NCBI GenBank assembly: GCA_002292895.1
Contig: DBCE01000027.1
Coordinates: 1 to 16,544, forward strand
Reading direction: 5' to 3'
DNA length: 16,544 nucleotides
Source of the DNA: Phycisphaerales bacterium UBA966
GTDB lineage: Bacteria; Planctomycetota; Phycisphaerae; Phycisphaerales; SM1A02
This document shows, one piece after another, positions 1-6,788 of the stretch. Positions within the stretch are counted from its first letter, which is position 1, and each line of letters begins with the position of its first letter. The notes beneath the pieces were generated by a model. That model was not told the origin of the DNA. It ran no database searches and worked only from the letters and a program-made list of their open reading frames with translations. The position numbers and the translations under genes were made by a program.

Positions 1-809
1 CGCACATTTCGCGCGAGGAATGGCTTGCTGTGTGCGAGGCGGGCAGCATTGTCACTGATGACCACACGCCCGTCTCCGCGCAGCACATGGTCCGCGCCGG
101 GGAGCGCTACCGGCACCTGAAGCCCGCGCAATGTGAGCCGGATGTGAATGCAGATATCCGTGTGCTGTTTGAAGACGAGGCGATCATCGTCCTGAACAAG
201 CCCGCGCCGCTCCCAGTGCATGCGTGCGGACGGTTCAATCGCAACACGTTGCAATTCATATTGAACGTTGTGTGGCATCCGCTCCGGCCGCGCAGCGTGC
301 ATCGCTTGGATGCCAACACCACTGGCGTCACTGTCTTGTGTAAGACGCGGCAGTTTGCAAGCTTGGTGCAGCCGCAGTTTGAACATGGCGAGGTTGAGAA
401 ACACTATCTCGCCCGCGTGCAGGGACATCCGCCACACGATGAGTTCACCTGTGACGCGCCGGTGAGTGCTGAAGCGGGCAAACTGGGCGGGCGCACGGTG
501 GACGAAGCTGGACTAGCGGCCCACACGGAGTTCCGCGTGCTTACGCGCGATGCCGATGGCACCGCCCTACTTCTCGCACGGCCCTTGACCGGCCGCACCA
601 ATCAGATCCGCATTCATCTTTGGCACCTTGGCTTGCCGATCGTCGGCGACGCGGCCTATCTGGCTGATGGCGTTGTTGGAGAAACCCAAACCCTCGCCGT
701 GGGCGACGCCCCGCTCTGCCTGCATGCGCAGCGGATTACGTTCACCCATCCGCTGACTCAAGAGCGCGTGACGTTTGAGGCGGAGCCGCCGGGGTGGGCG
801 ACTGTGTAA
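1..809 (+). CDS. RluA-family 23S rRNA/tRNA pseudouridine synthase (5' partial)
   Basis: This enzyme converts specific uridines in rRNA or tRNA to pseudouridine. The reading frame is open from the first bases of the window, so the real start lies upstream; a GTG at 30 is only the first in-window candidate. Numbering from that GTG, residues 1-35 look like the end of an S4 RNA-binding domain (WLAVCEAGSIV just before and at its start, then VRAGERYRHL). The catalytic domain follows: LNKPAPLPVH (55-64), the signature HRLDANTTGV (91-100) with the presumed catalytic Asp94, and LTGRTNQIRIHLWHLGLP (186-203). The C-terminus has the usual LHAQR...HP pattern (231-241). The S4 plus RluA order fits the RluC/RluD type, but the target uridine cannot be told from sequence. 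It is convergent with the arsenic operon. Confidence 0.93.
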   Translation, partial: HISREEWLAVCEAGSIVTDDHTPVSAQHMVRAGERYRHLKPAQCEPDVNADIRVLFEDEAIIVLNKPAPLPVHACGRFNRNTLQFILNVVWHPLRPRSVHRLDANTTGVTVLCKTRQFASLVQPQFEHGEVEKHYLARVQGHPPHDEFTCDAPVSAEAGKLGGRTVDEAGLAAHTEFRVLTRDADGTALLLARPLTGRTNQIRIHLWHLGLPIVGDAAYLADGVVGETQTLAVGDAPLCLHAQRITFTHPLTQERVTFEAEPPGWATV

Positions 810-814
810 ATCGT

Positions 815-847
815 CCACTTGGTGGATGATATTCGTCCACCAAGTGG
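815..847. repeat. Perfect 12-bp inverted repeat, possible terminator hairpin
   Basis: The arms CCACTTGGTGGA (815-826) and TCCACCAAGTGG (836-847) are exact reverse complements around a 9-nt loop. The structure begins 5 nt after the stop of the pseudouridine synthase gene. It lies between two convergent transcription units, so a two-way terminator is plausible. There is no T-run on either side, so it is not a textbook intrinsic terminator. Each arm also contains a short self-complementary CCAC/GTGG core, so it could instead be a protein-binding palindrome or part of a small mobile repeat. Confidence 0.55.
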
Positions 848-856
848 TTGATTAAC

Positions 857-958
857 GCATTCCGGATTGGCGATCCAAACATCGCCGCCGGCGGCATTGC
901 TGGAGAAACTCAAACCCTGGCCGCGGGCGTAGGAATCCCGCGCCACGTGCGCCTGTGA
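857..958 (+). pseudogene. Decayed 3' fragment of an RluA-like gene
   Basis: The frame ending at TGA 956-958 reads IGDPNIAAGGIAGETQTLAA. This aligns without gaps to VGDAAYLADGVVGETQTLAV in the intact synthase just upstream (codons 205-224). At DNA level, 901-929 matches 677-705 at 26 of 29 positions. The fragment has no plausible start and none of the catalytic region, and an in-frame stop lies upstream at 827-829. It is either a partial duplication of the neighbouring gene or the relic of a paralogue. It fills most of the 162-bp gap between the synthase and the arsenic operon. Confidence 0.6.
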
Positions 959-971
959 GGATCAGCACTCC

Positions 972-1562
972 CTATTTCAGGTGCTTGATCTCGGTGTAAG
1001 CACCAGTGGTCTGCAGCGTGATAGTGAGTGACTCAGAGCCGCGGTTCTTCCAGTACCAGCCGTGCTGGCCATTGAAGGCGGCCTCAATGACGCCTTCATC
1101 ATTGGCCTTGGTTCCTTTGCCGTAGCCGTGATAGTTGACGTTGGCTTGTGCAGAATCACCGTGGTTATCAAATTGAACTTTGCCACCGCTACTGAACCAT
1201 TTGTAATTCACTTTTTCACCCTTCTGAAGGCTCACCTTTATTTCAGTGCTTTGACCCGGAGCGAGCGTAACTTTCATCTCATCGCTGCGCTGCTGAACCG
1301 CGACAGAAGACGGCGCGGCCTGCTCAAGAACTTCCGTCGCAGGCTTCTGGCGCGCGCTTTCTTCAGCAAGCTCCATCTTTATTTTCCCCATACTTGTCAA
1401 CCCGATGATCTTGCCTAACCCAGTGGGATCAATTCCATACTCGGCTGGCATCACCACGGTGACAAGCAGCACAGCCGCAGTGGCGGCGGCAAGGATGGTG
1501 GACTTCAAAAGTTTCTTAGACGAGGGAAGTTCTCGGTCGATCGGTATGTTTGTGTTGTACAT
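972..1562 (-). CDS. Single-pass 'transmembrane anchor' protein
   Basis: The 196-residue product has a short charged N-terminus, one hydrophobic segment at about residues 20-38 (ILAAATAAVLLVTVVM), then AEYGIDPTGLG (40-50), a linker rich in Gln, Glu and Ala, and a C-terminal globular part (about 95-196). That part has a beta-rich look and conserved-looking aromatic and His residues (NYHGYGKG, FNGQHGWYWKN). It matches what I know as the 'transmembrane anchor protein' family, often encoded beside HupE/UreJ-like genes. The biochemical role of that family is not known to me. It is the last gene of the minus-strand operon, 31 bp after the hupE-like stop. The C-terminal domain probably sits in the periplasm. 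I see no clear Shine-Dalgarno sequence before the ATG. Confidence 0.8.
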   Translation of the reverse strand: MYNTNIPIDRELPSSKKLLKSTILAAATAAVLLVTVVMPAEYGIDPTGLGKIIGLTSMGKIKMELAEESARQKPATEVLEQAAPSSVAVQQRSDEMKVTLAPGQSTEIKVSLQKGEKVNYKWFSSGGKVQFDNHGDSAQANVNYHGYGKGTKANDEGVIEAAFNGQHGWYWKNRGSESLTITLQTTGAYTEIKHLK

Positions 1563-1593
1563 GTAGTGAGACTGTTTTTAGATGTTCACCTAC

Positions 1594-2331
1594 TCAGGAA
1601 ACTATGTAGCCAGTGACTTGGTATCCCATGAGCAAAAAGCCAAGCATCATCATGACTGCATTGGCGCTGTAGGCGTGCTGCATGAATCCTGCTGATTTAC
1701 GCCAATAATTGATGCCGATCAGAATGACCACCAATGCCAGAATCTGTCCAATTTCCACGCCCACATTGAATGAGATCAGATTGATCAGCAACCCATCCGA
1801 AGACACTTGGTAATCCAAGATCTTGGTGGCAAGACCCAATCCATGGAATAGGCCAAAGATGAATGTTGCGGCCTTGGTGTTTGGTTGGAAGCCAAACCAA
1901 CGTTGGAACGCACCCATATTGTCTAGCGCCTTGTAGACCACAGAGAATCCAATGATCGCATCAATGAGATAAGCGCTGACGCTGATGTGGAGTAGCACGC
2001 CAGCAAGCAGAGTCACAATATGACCGGCGGCAAACAGCGTGACATAAATCCCGACATCCTTGAGGCGATAGAGGAAGAAAATCACCCCAAAGAGAAACAA
2101 CAAGTGGTCGTATCCGGTCATCATGTGTTTCGCCCCCAGGTAGACGAAGGGAATGATGTGAACGCCAGATATCTCCGAGATATACCCCTTGTCACCATCG
2201 GTGACGCCGTGAGCAAAGGCATTCACTGGAAAGGCAACGAGCAATCCGAAGAACGCGGCAACGGATAGAAGAATGTTCGTTTGTAGCGCGCGAATGGCGC
2301 GAACTACGCCTTGAGATTGATACTCAGACAT
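1594..2331 (-). CDS. HupE/UreJ-family membrane protein
   Basis: The 245-residue polytopic membrane protein has family hallmarks: an N-terminal signal-like segment ending AFA-HG (38-42), GYDHLLFLFGV (73-83), AAGHIVTLLAG (101-111), FGLFHGLGLA (159-168) and FNVGVEIGQ (188-196). HupE and UreJ proteins are linked to nickel or other metal import; the His and Glu residues in these motifs are the probable metal ligands. The longer open frame up to 2616 is not used: the ATG at 2331 gives the right N-terminus and overlaps the upstream lipoprotein gene by 8 nt (ATGTCTGA), suggesting translational coupling. No hydrogenase or urease genes are nearby, so the cargo here is open. A 60-base sample (1861-1920) is 30/60 G+C, much lower than the adjoining gene. 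Confidence 0.88.
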   Translation of the reverse strand: MSEYQSQGVVRAIRALQTNILLSVAAFFGLLVAFPVNAFAHGVTDGDKGYISEISGVHIIPFVYLGAKHMMTGYDHLLFLFGVIFFLYRLKDVGIYVTLFAAGHIVTLLAGVLLHISVSAYLIDAIIGFSVVYKALDNMGAFQRWFGFQPNTKAATFIFGLFHGLGLATKILDYQVSSDGLLINLISFNVGVEIGQILALVVILIGINYWRKSAGFMQHAYSANAVMMMLGFLLMGYQVTGYIVS

Positions 2332-3610
2332 TATGTTTCGCTGGTTGAGAGGCGGACTGCGGCACCCGGCGCACCAGCGCCAGACCGCCGACGAGCAGCA
2401 CCACAATCCCCGCGGCGCCCCAGAGCACGCGGTCCACCAGATCGCGCGCAACGCGATCGACGCTTGCTGCAGCGGCGGGCAAGCGATCTGACTGCACCAA
2501 TCCGCTGCTTGCCTCGATGAGTTTGCGCGCCTCGGTGGCGGATGTTCCAGCCTCGCGGACGAGGGACTGAAGGTCGGCGATGGTGAGCGACTTGCCTTCG
2601 GAAGGCGTGTTGTCAAACCGCGCCACCAATCCGTCGATGGCGGCGATCACCTTCTGCAGCTCCGCGGACAGTGCGCGTGCCTCGGCGATGGTTCCGCGCG
2701 CCTCCGCAAGCACCGGCGTGAGCGTGCGCTCCTGTTCGGAAAGGCTGGAAATGATGGCTTCGCGCTCCTTGGCCACGCCGCCCAAGATGGCCTCGCGCTG
2801 CGCAGCCACCTGGATCGAGATGCTCTGCGTCAGCCGGAGCGCGGTCATCTCCGCCTGCTGCCCCAGCACGTACGGATAACGCGACGAGTACCACAGCGCG
2901 CGTTCGCCAAGCAGGCGCGCATCGTCAACAGCAACGGAGACCTCATTGAGCTCCTCCAGGAGCCCACCTGCATCGGCGCGCTCAGCAAGCGTCAGCTGGT
3001 TGCGGTCAGAGGCAAAGTCTGCCAAGCGCACGAATGACACGATGCTCTGGTCCGGATGTCGCGCGATCCACGCGTCGACCAGCGCGCGCAGGCGTGCGAG
3101 CTCGGCGACCTTCAGATGATCGGCTGCCTGTTCCCACAGCGCATCGCGCGCATTGGCCAGTTGCTTGGCGCCGGCAAGGCCCGCCTCGAGCGGGATGCCA
3201 ACGCCCGCCCAGTGGTGCTCGAGCGCCCACGTCTCAAGTGAGCACAACACCAGCATGTCCATGATGGCGACGCTTGGGTTTGGACCAACCGCCACGTCGA
3301 GCGAGGCGCCCATGCCGTTACGGAGGAAGGCCTGCGTGACCCACATGCACTGCATGTCGCTGCCGCAGGCACGCTGCATTTCAAAGGCCATGGCGCCGAG
3401 CGCGGAGTTCCAATCATCAGACATGCTCATCACCGCCGACTGCAGCGCGAGCGCCTGCGCGGTATCGATGGCGCTCAGCGAGGAGTTGTTCGGCGTGACG
3501 GTGTGGCGGCCGCCGCCGACGCATCCAGCCAAGGGGACGAACAAGCAAAGATTGAGGGCAACCGCCATGCAGCGCAAGCACCCAAATTCACTGCGAATCG
3601 CCGGTTTCAT
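2324..3610 (-). CDS. Lipoprotein with coiled coil and C-terminal membrane helix, unknown function
   Basis: I do not recognise this 428-residue protein. With the ATG at 3610 it begins with a lipoprotein signal: a basic N-region, hydrophobic MAVALNLCLFVPLAGC, and lipobox LAGC with Cys30. An open frame continues 18 codons upstream, but that would spoil the signal peptide. Residues 50-250 are largely helical with several Cys. Residues 255-375 are rich in Ala, Glu, Arg and Leu and look coiled-coil (AKEREAIISSLSEQER, ATEARKLIEASSG). A hydrophobic helix follows at about 396-414 with a basic end (ALVRRV). A protein with a lipid anchor at one end and a membrane helix at the other could span or bridge envelope layers. 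It starts 4 bp after the ATP-grasp stop and overlaps hupE by 8 nt. Samples are 42-43/60 G+C. Confidence 0.75.
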   Translation of the reverse strand: MKPAIRSEFGCLRCMAVALNLCLFVPLAGCVGGGRHTVTPNNSSLSAIDTAQALALQSAVMSMSDDWNSALGAMAFEMQRACGSDMQCMWVTQAFLRNGMGASLDVAVGPNPSVAIMDMLVLCSLETWALEHHWAGVGIPLEAGLAGAKQLANARDALWEQAADHLKVAELARLRALVDAWIARHPDQSIVSFVRLADFASDRNQLTLAERADAGGLLEELNEVSVAVDDARLLGERALWYSSRYPYVLGQQAEMTALRLTQSISIQVAAQREAILGGVAKEREAIISSLSEQERTLTPVLAEARGTIAEARALSAELQKVIAAIDGLVARFDNTPSEGKSLTIADLQSLVREAGTSATEARKLIEASSGLVQSDRLPAAAASVDRVARDLVDRVLWGAAGIVVLLVGGLALVRRVPQSASQPAKHNV

Positions 3611-3614
3611 ACGG

Positions 3615-4757
3615 TTAATGTAACAGGCGATCCGGAAACACCCGCCGGCTTGTCGGCAAGACATCGAATAGTTTGAGAGCGAGTTTCCTGGTCATGAAGC
3701 CCAGCCCCTCCCTGTGAAACCATTTCCAGCTTTGGTGCCAGTTGAGCAGCAACTGGTGAACGGGCATCCGTTGCGGACACACCATATGCATGGTGGCCGG
3801 GTAGTCCGTGTTCCGCGGAACCGGATGACGGAGCGTGGTTCCGGACTGGAAGTAGTTCCGGATGGCCAGAGCGAGGTCGTTGCCGATGTACTTGGTGTAA
3901 TCGCTCCAGATGATCGGTCGAGTGTCCGCTTCAAAGTAATACCGTTTGCCATCCCGTTGGGACAGCAGGCAGCCAAGGTTAGAGAAGCCATTGAGCCCCA
4001 ATGCATGGCCGATGGTCTGCAGTTCGTCGAAGACTTCGGCGGCGACTTCGCTCAGTTGCCGATATCGCCGCATGGACGAAGGGCCGAAGGGACCGGAGAC
4101 CGTGGCCTGGATCGTGGCGTAGCCAAAGTGAACCAACTGCCCAGCTTGGTAGAAGCCGGAGAGGTCAAGCAATTGACCTTCGATCTTCTCTTGGACCAAG
4201 ACCGGAAAGCTGATGGGTGCGGCACTGAGTTGCTTCAGCTCATCCTCGGTGCGGCATTCATACACCCCCTCGCCGGCGCCGGAAGCATCCACCTTCACCA
4301 GCAAGGGGTAGCCCAGCGCCCGGCCGCAGTCGGCCAGATCGTCCGGATGATGTGCAACGCGAAACGCGGGCGAGTTAATCCGGTGGGCGTGCATGGCCTG
4401 GGCCAGGCGGATCTTGGAGTAGAGATGACTGAAATGCTCAACGCCGCAGACGGGGAGCAGCTTGAGCTTCAGCGCATCGGGGATGTCGGCGCCGAGGATG
4501 AGGCCGATGGTTGCGTCGTCCGCAGGGATGACCAGGTCATAGGGCTTCTGAATGGCGTCCAAGGCAGCGGGCAAGAGCGCGGAGGCACCGGGCACGTAGT
4601 GCAGTCGGACGGACTTCCCGGGCCATATGGGCAAGGGGCGGCTCGCGATGACATCCACCTCGAAACCCGCCCGGACCAACATGCCGGGAATCGATTGCAT
4701 GAGGCGTACGTTTTTGCCAAACAACAAAGCTTGATAGATACGCGCGGAACCGGTCAT
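3615..4757 (-). CDS. ATP-grasp-fold carboxylate ligase
   Basis: The 380-residue protein has the order expected of stand-alone ATP-grasp ligases (CarB-like): an N-terminal pre-ATP-grasp domain (about 1-105, with YDLVIPADDATIG at 73-85), SKIRLAQAMHAHRI (114-127), the nucleotide-binding strand and loop YPLLVKVDASGAGEGVY (150-166, Lys155), VLVQEKIEGQ (186-195) and the metal-binding end YFEADTRPI (274-282). Such enzymes activate a carboxylate as acyl phosphate and join it to an amine or thiol; the substrate cannot be told. The usual E-x-N-x-R reads E-A-D-T-R, with Asp for Asn. I chose the ATG at 4757 because an AAGGTGA element lies about 12 nt upstream and the longer frame runs back into acr3. It follows acr3 by 73 bp. 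Confidence 0.85.
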   Translation of the reverse strand: MTGSARIYQALLFGKNVRLMQSIPGMLVRAGFEVDVIASRPLPIWPGKSVRLHYVPGASALLPAALDAIQKPYDLVIPADDATIGLILGADIPDALKLKLLPVCGVEHFSHLYSKIRLAQAMHAHRINSPAFRVAHHPDDLADCGRALGYPLLVKVDASGAGEGVYECRTEDELKQLSAAPISFPVLVQEKIEGQLLDLSGFYQAGQLVHFGYATIQATVSGPFGPSSMRRYRQLSEVAAEVFDELQTIGHALGLNGFSNLGCLLSQRDGKRYYFEADTRPIIWSDYTKYIGNDLALAIRNYFQSGTTLRHPVPRNTDYPATMHMVCPQRMPVHQLLLNWHQSWKWFHREGLGFMTRKLALKLFDVLPTSRRVFPDRLLH

Positions 4758-4830
4758 GAACAGGCATTCACCTTTCCAATGCCGCGGGCGGGCAAGCACG
4801 CTGGACCGAGCGTTGGGGTTGGGGTCAACG

Positions 4831-5910
4831 TCATGAGGAGACGCCGCCGCGCTCGTACCAGCCCTTGGAGTTGTTAACGACATACACCACCAACAGCATG
4901 ACGGGCACTTCAATCAAGACGCCAACAACGGTAGCGAGTGCCGCCCCGGAGTTAAATCCAAACAGACTGATGGCAGCAGCAACCGCGAGTTCAAAGAAAT
5001 TGGACGCCCCAATCAAGGCGGACGGGCAGGCCACGTTGTGCTTCTCACCCACTGCGCGATTCAGCCAGTATGCCAATGCGGAGTTGAAGAACACCTGAAT
5101 CAGAATCGGCACCGCTAGCAGACCGATGACCAATGGCTGCTTCAAGATGGCCTCGCCTTGGAATGCAAACAGCAGCACCAACGTCAACAGTAAAGCAGCA
5201 ATCGACCACGGGCCAATCCTGTCCATGGCCGCATCGAAGGCAGACTGCCCCTTGCGCATCAACGACCTGCGCAGGACCTGCGCGATGATCACCGGAATGA
5301 CGATGTACAGCGCGAGCGAGATCAGCAACGTAGCCCAAGGCACGGTGATCGCTGACATGCCGAGTAGCAGTGCCACCAGCGGCGCAAATGCCACCAACAT
5401 GATGCTGTCGTTCAGCGCCACTTGCGACAACGTAAACAGCGGGTCGCCACCAGTCAAACGGCTCCACACAAACACCATGGCGGTGCAGGGAGCGGCCGCC
5501 AGCAAAATCAACCCCGCCATGTAACTGTCAATCTGATCCGGTGGAAGCAGTGGCGCAAACCAGTGGCGAATGAACAGCCAGCCAAGAAACGCCATGGAAA
5601 ATGGTTTCACCAACCAATTGATGAACAGCGTGACCCCAATACCTTTGACGTGTTTACGAACTTCACCGAGCGCCGAGAAGTCCACCTTCACCAGCATCGG
5701 AATGATCATGACCCAGATCAGCACACCCACCGGCAAGTTGACTTGCGCAACCTCCATGCGGCCAATCGCTTGGAACACAATGGGTAGAAACTGCCCCACC
5801 GCAATGCCCGCCACAATGCATAAGAACACCCACACCGTCAGATAGCGCTCAAAGACGCTCATTGGTGCAACCGGGGTCTGATTGGCGGTCGCTTCGCATT
5901 GAACACTCAT
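4831..5910 (-). CDS. acr3: ACR3-family arsenite efflux permease
   Basis: This 359-residue, about ten-helix inner-membrane carrier exports arsenite, the product of the neighbouring arsenate reductase. Family motifs are clear: NWLVKPFSMAFLGWLF (98-113), LAAAPCTAMVFVWSRLTGGD (137-156) with the transport-relevant Cys142, the NDS of LSQVALNDSIML, and IGASNFFELAVAAA (300-313) with Glu307. A Cys in the APCT motif and a Glu in the SNFFELA motif are known to be needed for transport in studied ACR3 proteins. Length is typical. It starts 15 bp after arsC and has a good ribosome-binding site. It belongs to the ACR3 type rather than the unrelated ArsB type. Confidence 0.96.
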   Translation of the reverse strand: MSVQCEATANQTPVAPMSVFERYLTVWVFLCIVAGIAVGQFLPIVFQAIGRMEVAQVNLPVGVLIWVMIIPMLVKVDFSALGEVRKHVKGIGVTLFINWLVKPFSMAFLGWLFIRHWFAPLLPPDQIDSYMAGLILLAAAPCTAMVFVWSRLTGGDPLFTLSQVALNDSIMLVAFAPLVALLLGMSAITVPWATLLISLALYIVIPVIIAQVLRRSLMRKGQSAFDAAMDRIGPWSIAALLLTLVLLFAFQGEAILKQPLVIGLLAVPILIQVFFNSALAYWLNRAVGEKHNVACPSALIGASNFFELAVAAAISLFGFNSGAALATVVGVLIEVPVMLLVVYVVNNSKGWYERGGVSS

Positions 5911-5919
5911 TATGGACGT

Positions 5920-5925
5920 TCCTCT
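5920..5925 (-). promoter_or_regulatory. Ribosome-binding site of acr3
   Basis: On the minus strand AGAGGA sits 9 nt before the acr3 ATG (5910) and directly abuts the arsC stop codon. It is among the clearest Shine-Dalgarno sequences in the window and fixes the acr3 start. Confidence 0.6.
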
Positions 5926-6432
5926 TCAACTGTTGGACAAAGCACGTGCGCTCGTTTGCAATGATGCGGGTTCCAGCATTTCGGCAGGCAATTGGCACAT
6001 GATTTCAAGGCGTCGTTTGATGGCATGCATGGTGTGGCGAAACGCTTCCAACTTTTCTTCATCCGTGCCGGTTCCCGCTGATGGATCAGGGTAACCCCAA
6101 TGCGCAGTGCATGGGTGGCCAGGCCACACTGGGCATACTTCATCGGCTGCGTTGCCGCAGACCGTGATGATCAAGTCCATGACGGGTGCATCACGCGCTG
6201 CAAACACATCCCAGCTTTTACTATGTAATCCTTCGATCGGAATTCCTGCCGCTTGGAGTACTTGAAGGCCCAAGGGGTTGGGCCTTTGATGTTCCCGCGG
6301 GCTGCTGCCTGCTGAGTAGGCTCGGAAGCGTCCGTTACCAAGGGCATTGAGCAACGCCTCCGCCAAGATGCTGCGCGCTGAGTTGTGCGTGCAAAGAAAC
6401 AGAACGTTGAGTGGCTTGGAATCGATTGACAT
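5926..6432 (-). CDS. arsC: Arsenate reductase, low-molecular-weight phosphatase type
   Basis: The 168-residue cytosolic enzyme reduces arsenate to arsenite for export by ACR3. The phosphatase-type active site VLFLCTHNSARS (10-21) gives the C-x5-R loop with nucleophile Cys14 and Arg20. Further redox cysteines lie in TVCGNAADEVCP (Cys92, Cys100), and HWGYPDPS (111-118) holds the likely general acid Asp116. The Cys92/Cys100 pattern with CPVWPG resembles versions common in proteobacteria; whether the reductant is thioredoxin or another thiol is not settled by sequence. It is the first gene of the minus-strand operon. The ATG at 6432 leaves a typical short N-terminus, though no strong Shine-Dalgarno sequence precedes it. 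Confidence 0.95.
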   Translation of the reverse strand: MSIDSKPLNVLFLCTHNSARSILAEALLNALGNGRFRAYSAGSSPREHQRPNPLGLQVLQAAGIPIEGLHSKSWDVFAARDAPVMDLIITVCGNAADEVCPVWPGHPCTAHWGYPDPSAGTGTDEEKLEAFRHTMHAIKRRLEIMCQLPAEMLEPASLQTSARALSNS

Positions 6433-6582
6433 GGTGCGAGGATTGGGCAGCCAGAGGTGTGGTGTTTACTGCGCCGAACTCGTTCGTAGCGAAGGTTGAT
6501 CCGTAGTCACACAGCGTATGACCAACATGACAGCGGCGGAAGCCGGAGCGCCTGTGCGTGGAATGAGCGTAACAACGCCCTG

Positions 6583-6601
6583 GCACCGCCCTTTGCGGTG
6601 C
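6583..6601. repeat. GC-rich 7-bp hairpin
   Basis: GCACCGC (6583-6589) and GCGGTGC (6595-6601) pair perfectly around a 5-nt loop. It lies between divergent genes, about 150 bp upstream of arsC, so it is unlikely to be a terminator for either operon. It may be an operator or part of a 5' leader structure. Confidence 0.35.
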
Positions 6602-6652
6602 AGGTGCTGCGTGGCCTTCAGCTGATTGATAAATCTCAGGGCACCGAATCAC

Positions 6653-6685
6653 TCACCGTACAACACACATCGCCGCTTGGAATCA
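6653..6685 (-). pseudogene. Remnant of a subtilase gene 3' end
   Basis: Read on the minus strand from 6682 to the stop at 6655-6653, this stretch encodes FQAAMCVVR-stop, against FQAAMCVAR-stop at the C-terminus of the protease ending at 13623. The last three codons differ mainly in third positions (GTT/GTC, GTA/GCG, CGG/AGA), the pattern of a once-coding homologue. The codon just before, at 6685-6683, is TGA where the protease has CGA (Arg). No further protease sequence is recognisable on the 5' side, so only the tail survives. Confidence 0.6.
6663..6684 (+). repeat. Left copy of 22-bp direct repeat flanking the DAB operon
   Basis: It begins ACACACATCGCCGC and ends TTGGAATC, identical over 22 bp to 13633-13654 and in the same orientation, 6970 bp apart. 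The two copies bracket sulP, dabA and both ND5/ND4-like genes, plus about 104 bp upstream of sulP. Beyond the core, similarity continues on the left side only as conserved codons and on the right for 5 of 6 bases, then stops. Confidence 0.75.
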
Positions 6686-6696
6686 CGCGCGAAGCG

Positions 6697-6746
6697 GATA
6701 AACCAAGCAATCGCACTTACGCGCCGACCTGTTACGATAAACCAAG
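6697..6746. repeat. 11-nt direct repeat upstream of sulP, possible operator
   Basis: GATAAACCAAG occurs at 6697-6707 and again at 6736-6746, 39 bp start to start, close to a multiple of the helical turn. The nearer copy ends 42 bp before the sulP ATG. The position suits a regulator or promoter element for the DAB operon. No regulator is encoded nearby, so this is a weak inference from position and exact repetition. Confidence 0.35.
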
Positions 6747-6788
6747 ACAAATCTGAGTTACTTTTTACGTGCTAACTCAACTTCCAAA

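Larger units (their letters stand above)
6433..6788. other. Divergent intergenic region between arsC and sulP
   Basis: This 356-bp gap must hold the promoters of both the arsenic operon (leftward) and the DAB operon (rightward). I could not find convincing -35/-10 pairs for either. It contains a GC-rich hairpin (6583-6601), a remnant of a protease 3' end (6653-6685) with one copy of the 22-bp direct repeat, and an 11-nt direct repeat (6697-6746). Short open frames occur on both strands (plus 6496-6756; minus 6652-6335, which runs into arsC), but neither resembles a known protein and neither has a credible ribosome-binding site. No arsR or LysR-type regulator gene is present. Confidence 0.6.

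Noticed and set aside
2332..2616. N-terminal extension of the HupE-like frame
   Set aside because: The extension lies out of frame within the lipoprotein gene; the ATG at 2331 gives a proper signal segment and a normal family N-terminus.
3714..4877. Long plus-strand open frame of 387 codons
   Set aside because: It is antisense to the ATP-grasp gene and the acr3 end, shows no recognisable motif, and the minus strand explains the sequence fully.
4758..4913. N-terminal extension of the ATP-grasp frame
   Set aside because: It would overlap the acr3 coding region and adds residues with no family similarity.
6335..6652. Minus-strand 105-codon frame overlapping the arsC start
   Set aside because: It overlaps arsC out of frame and has low-complexity, non-protein-like composition.
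6496..6756. Plus-strand 86-codon frame upstream of sulP
   Set aside because: It has no ribosome-binding site or family motif, and it overlaps the protease remnant and the repeat elements.
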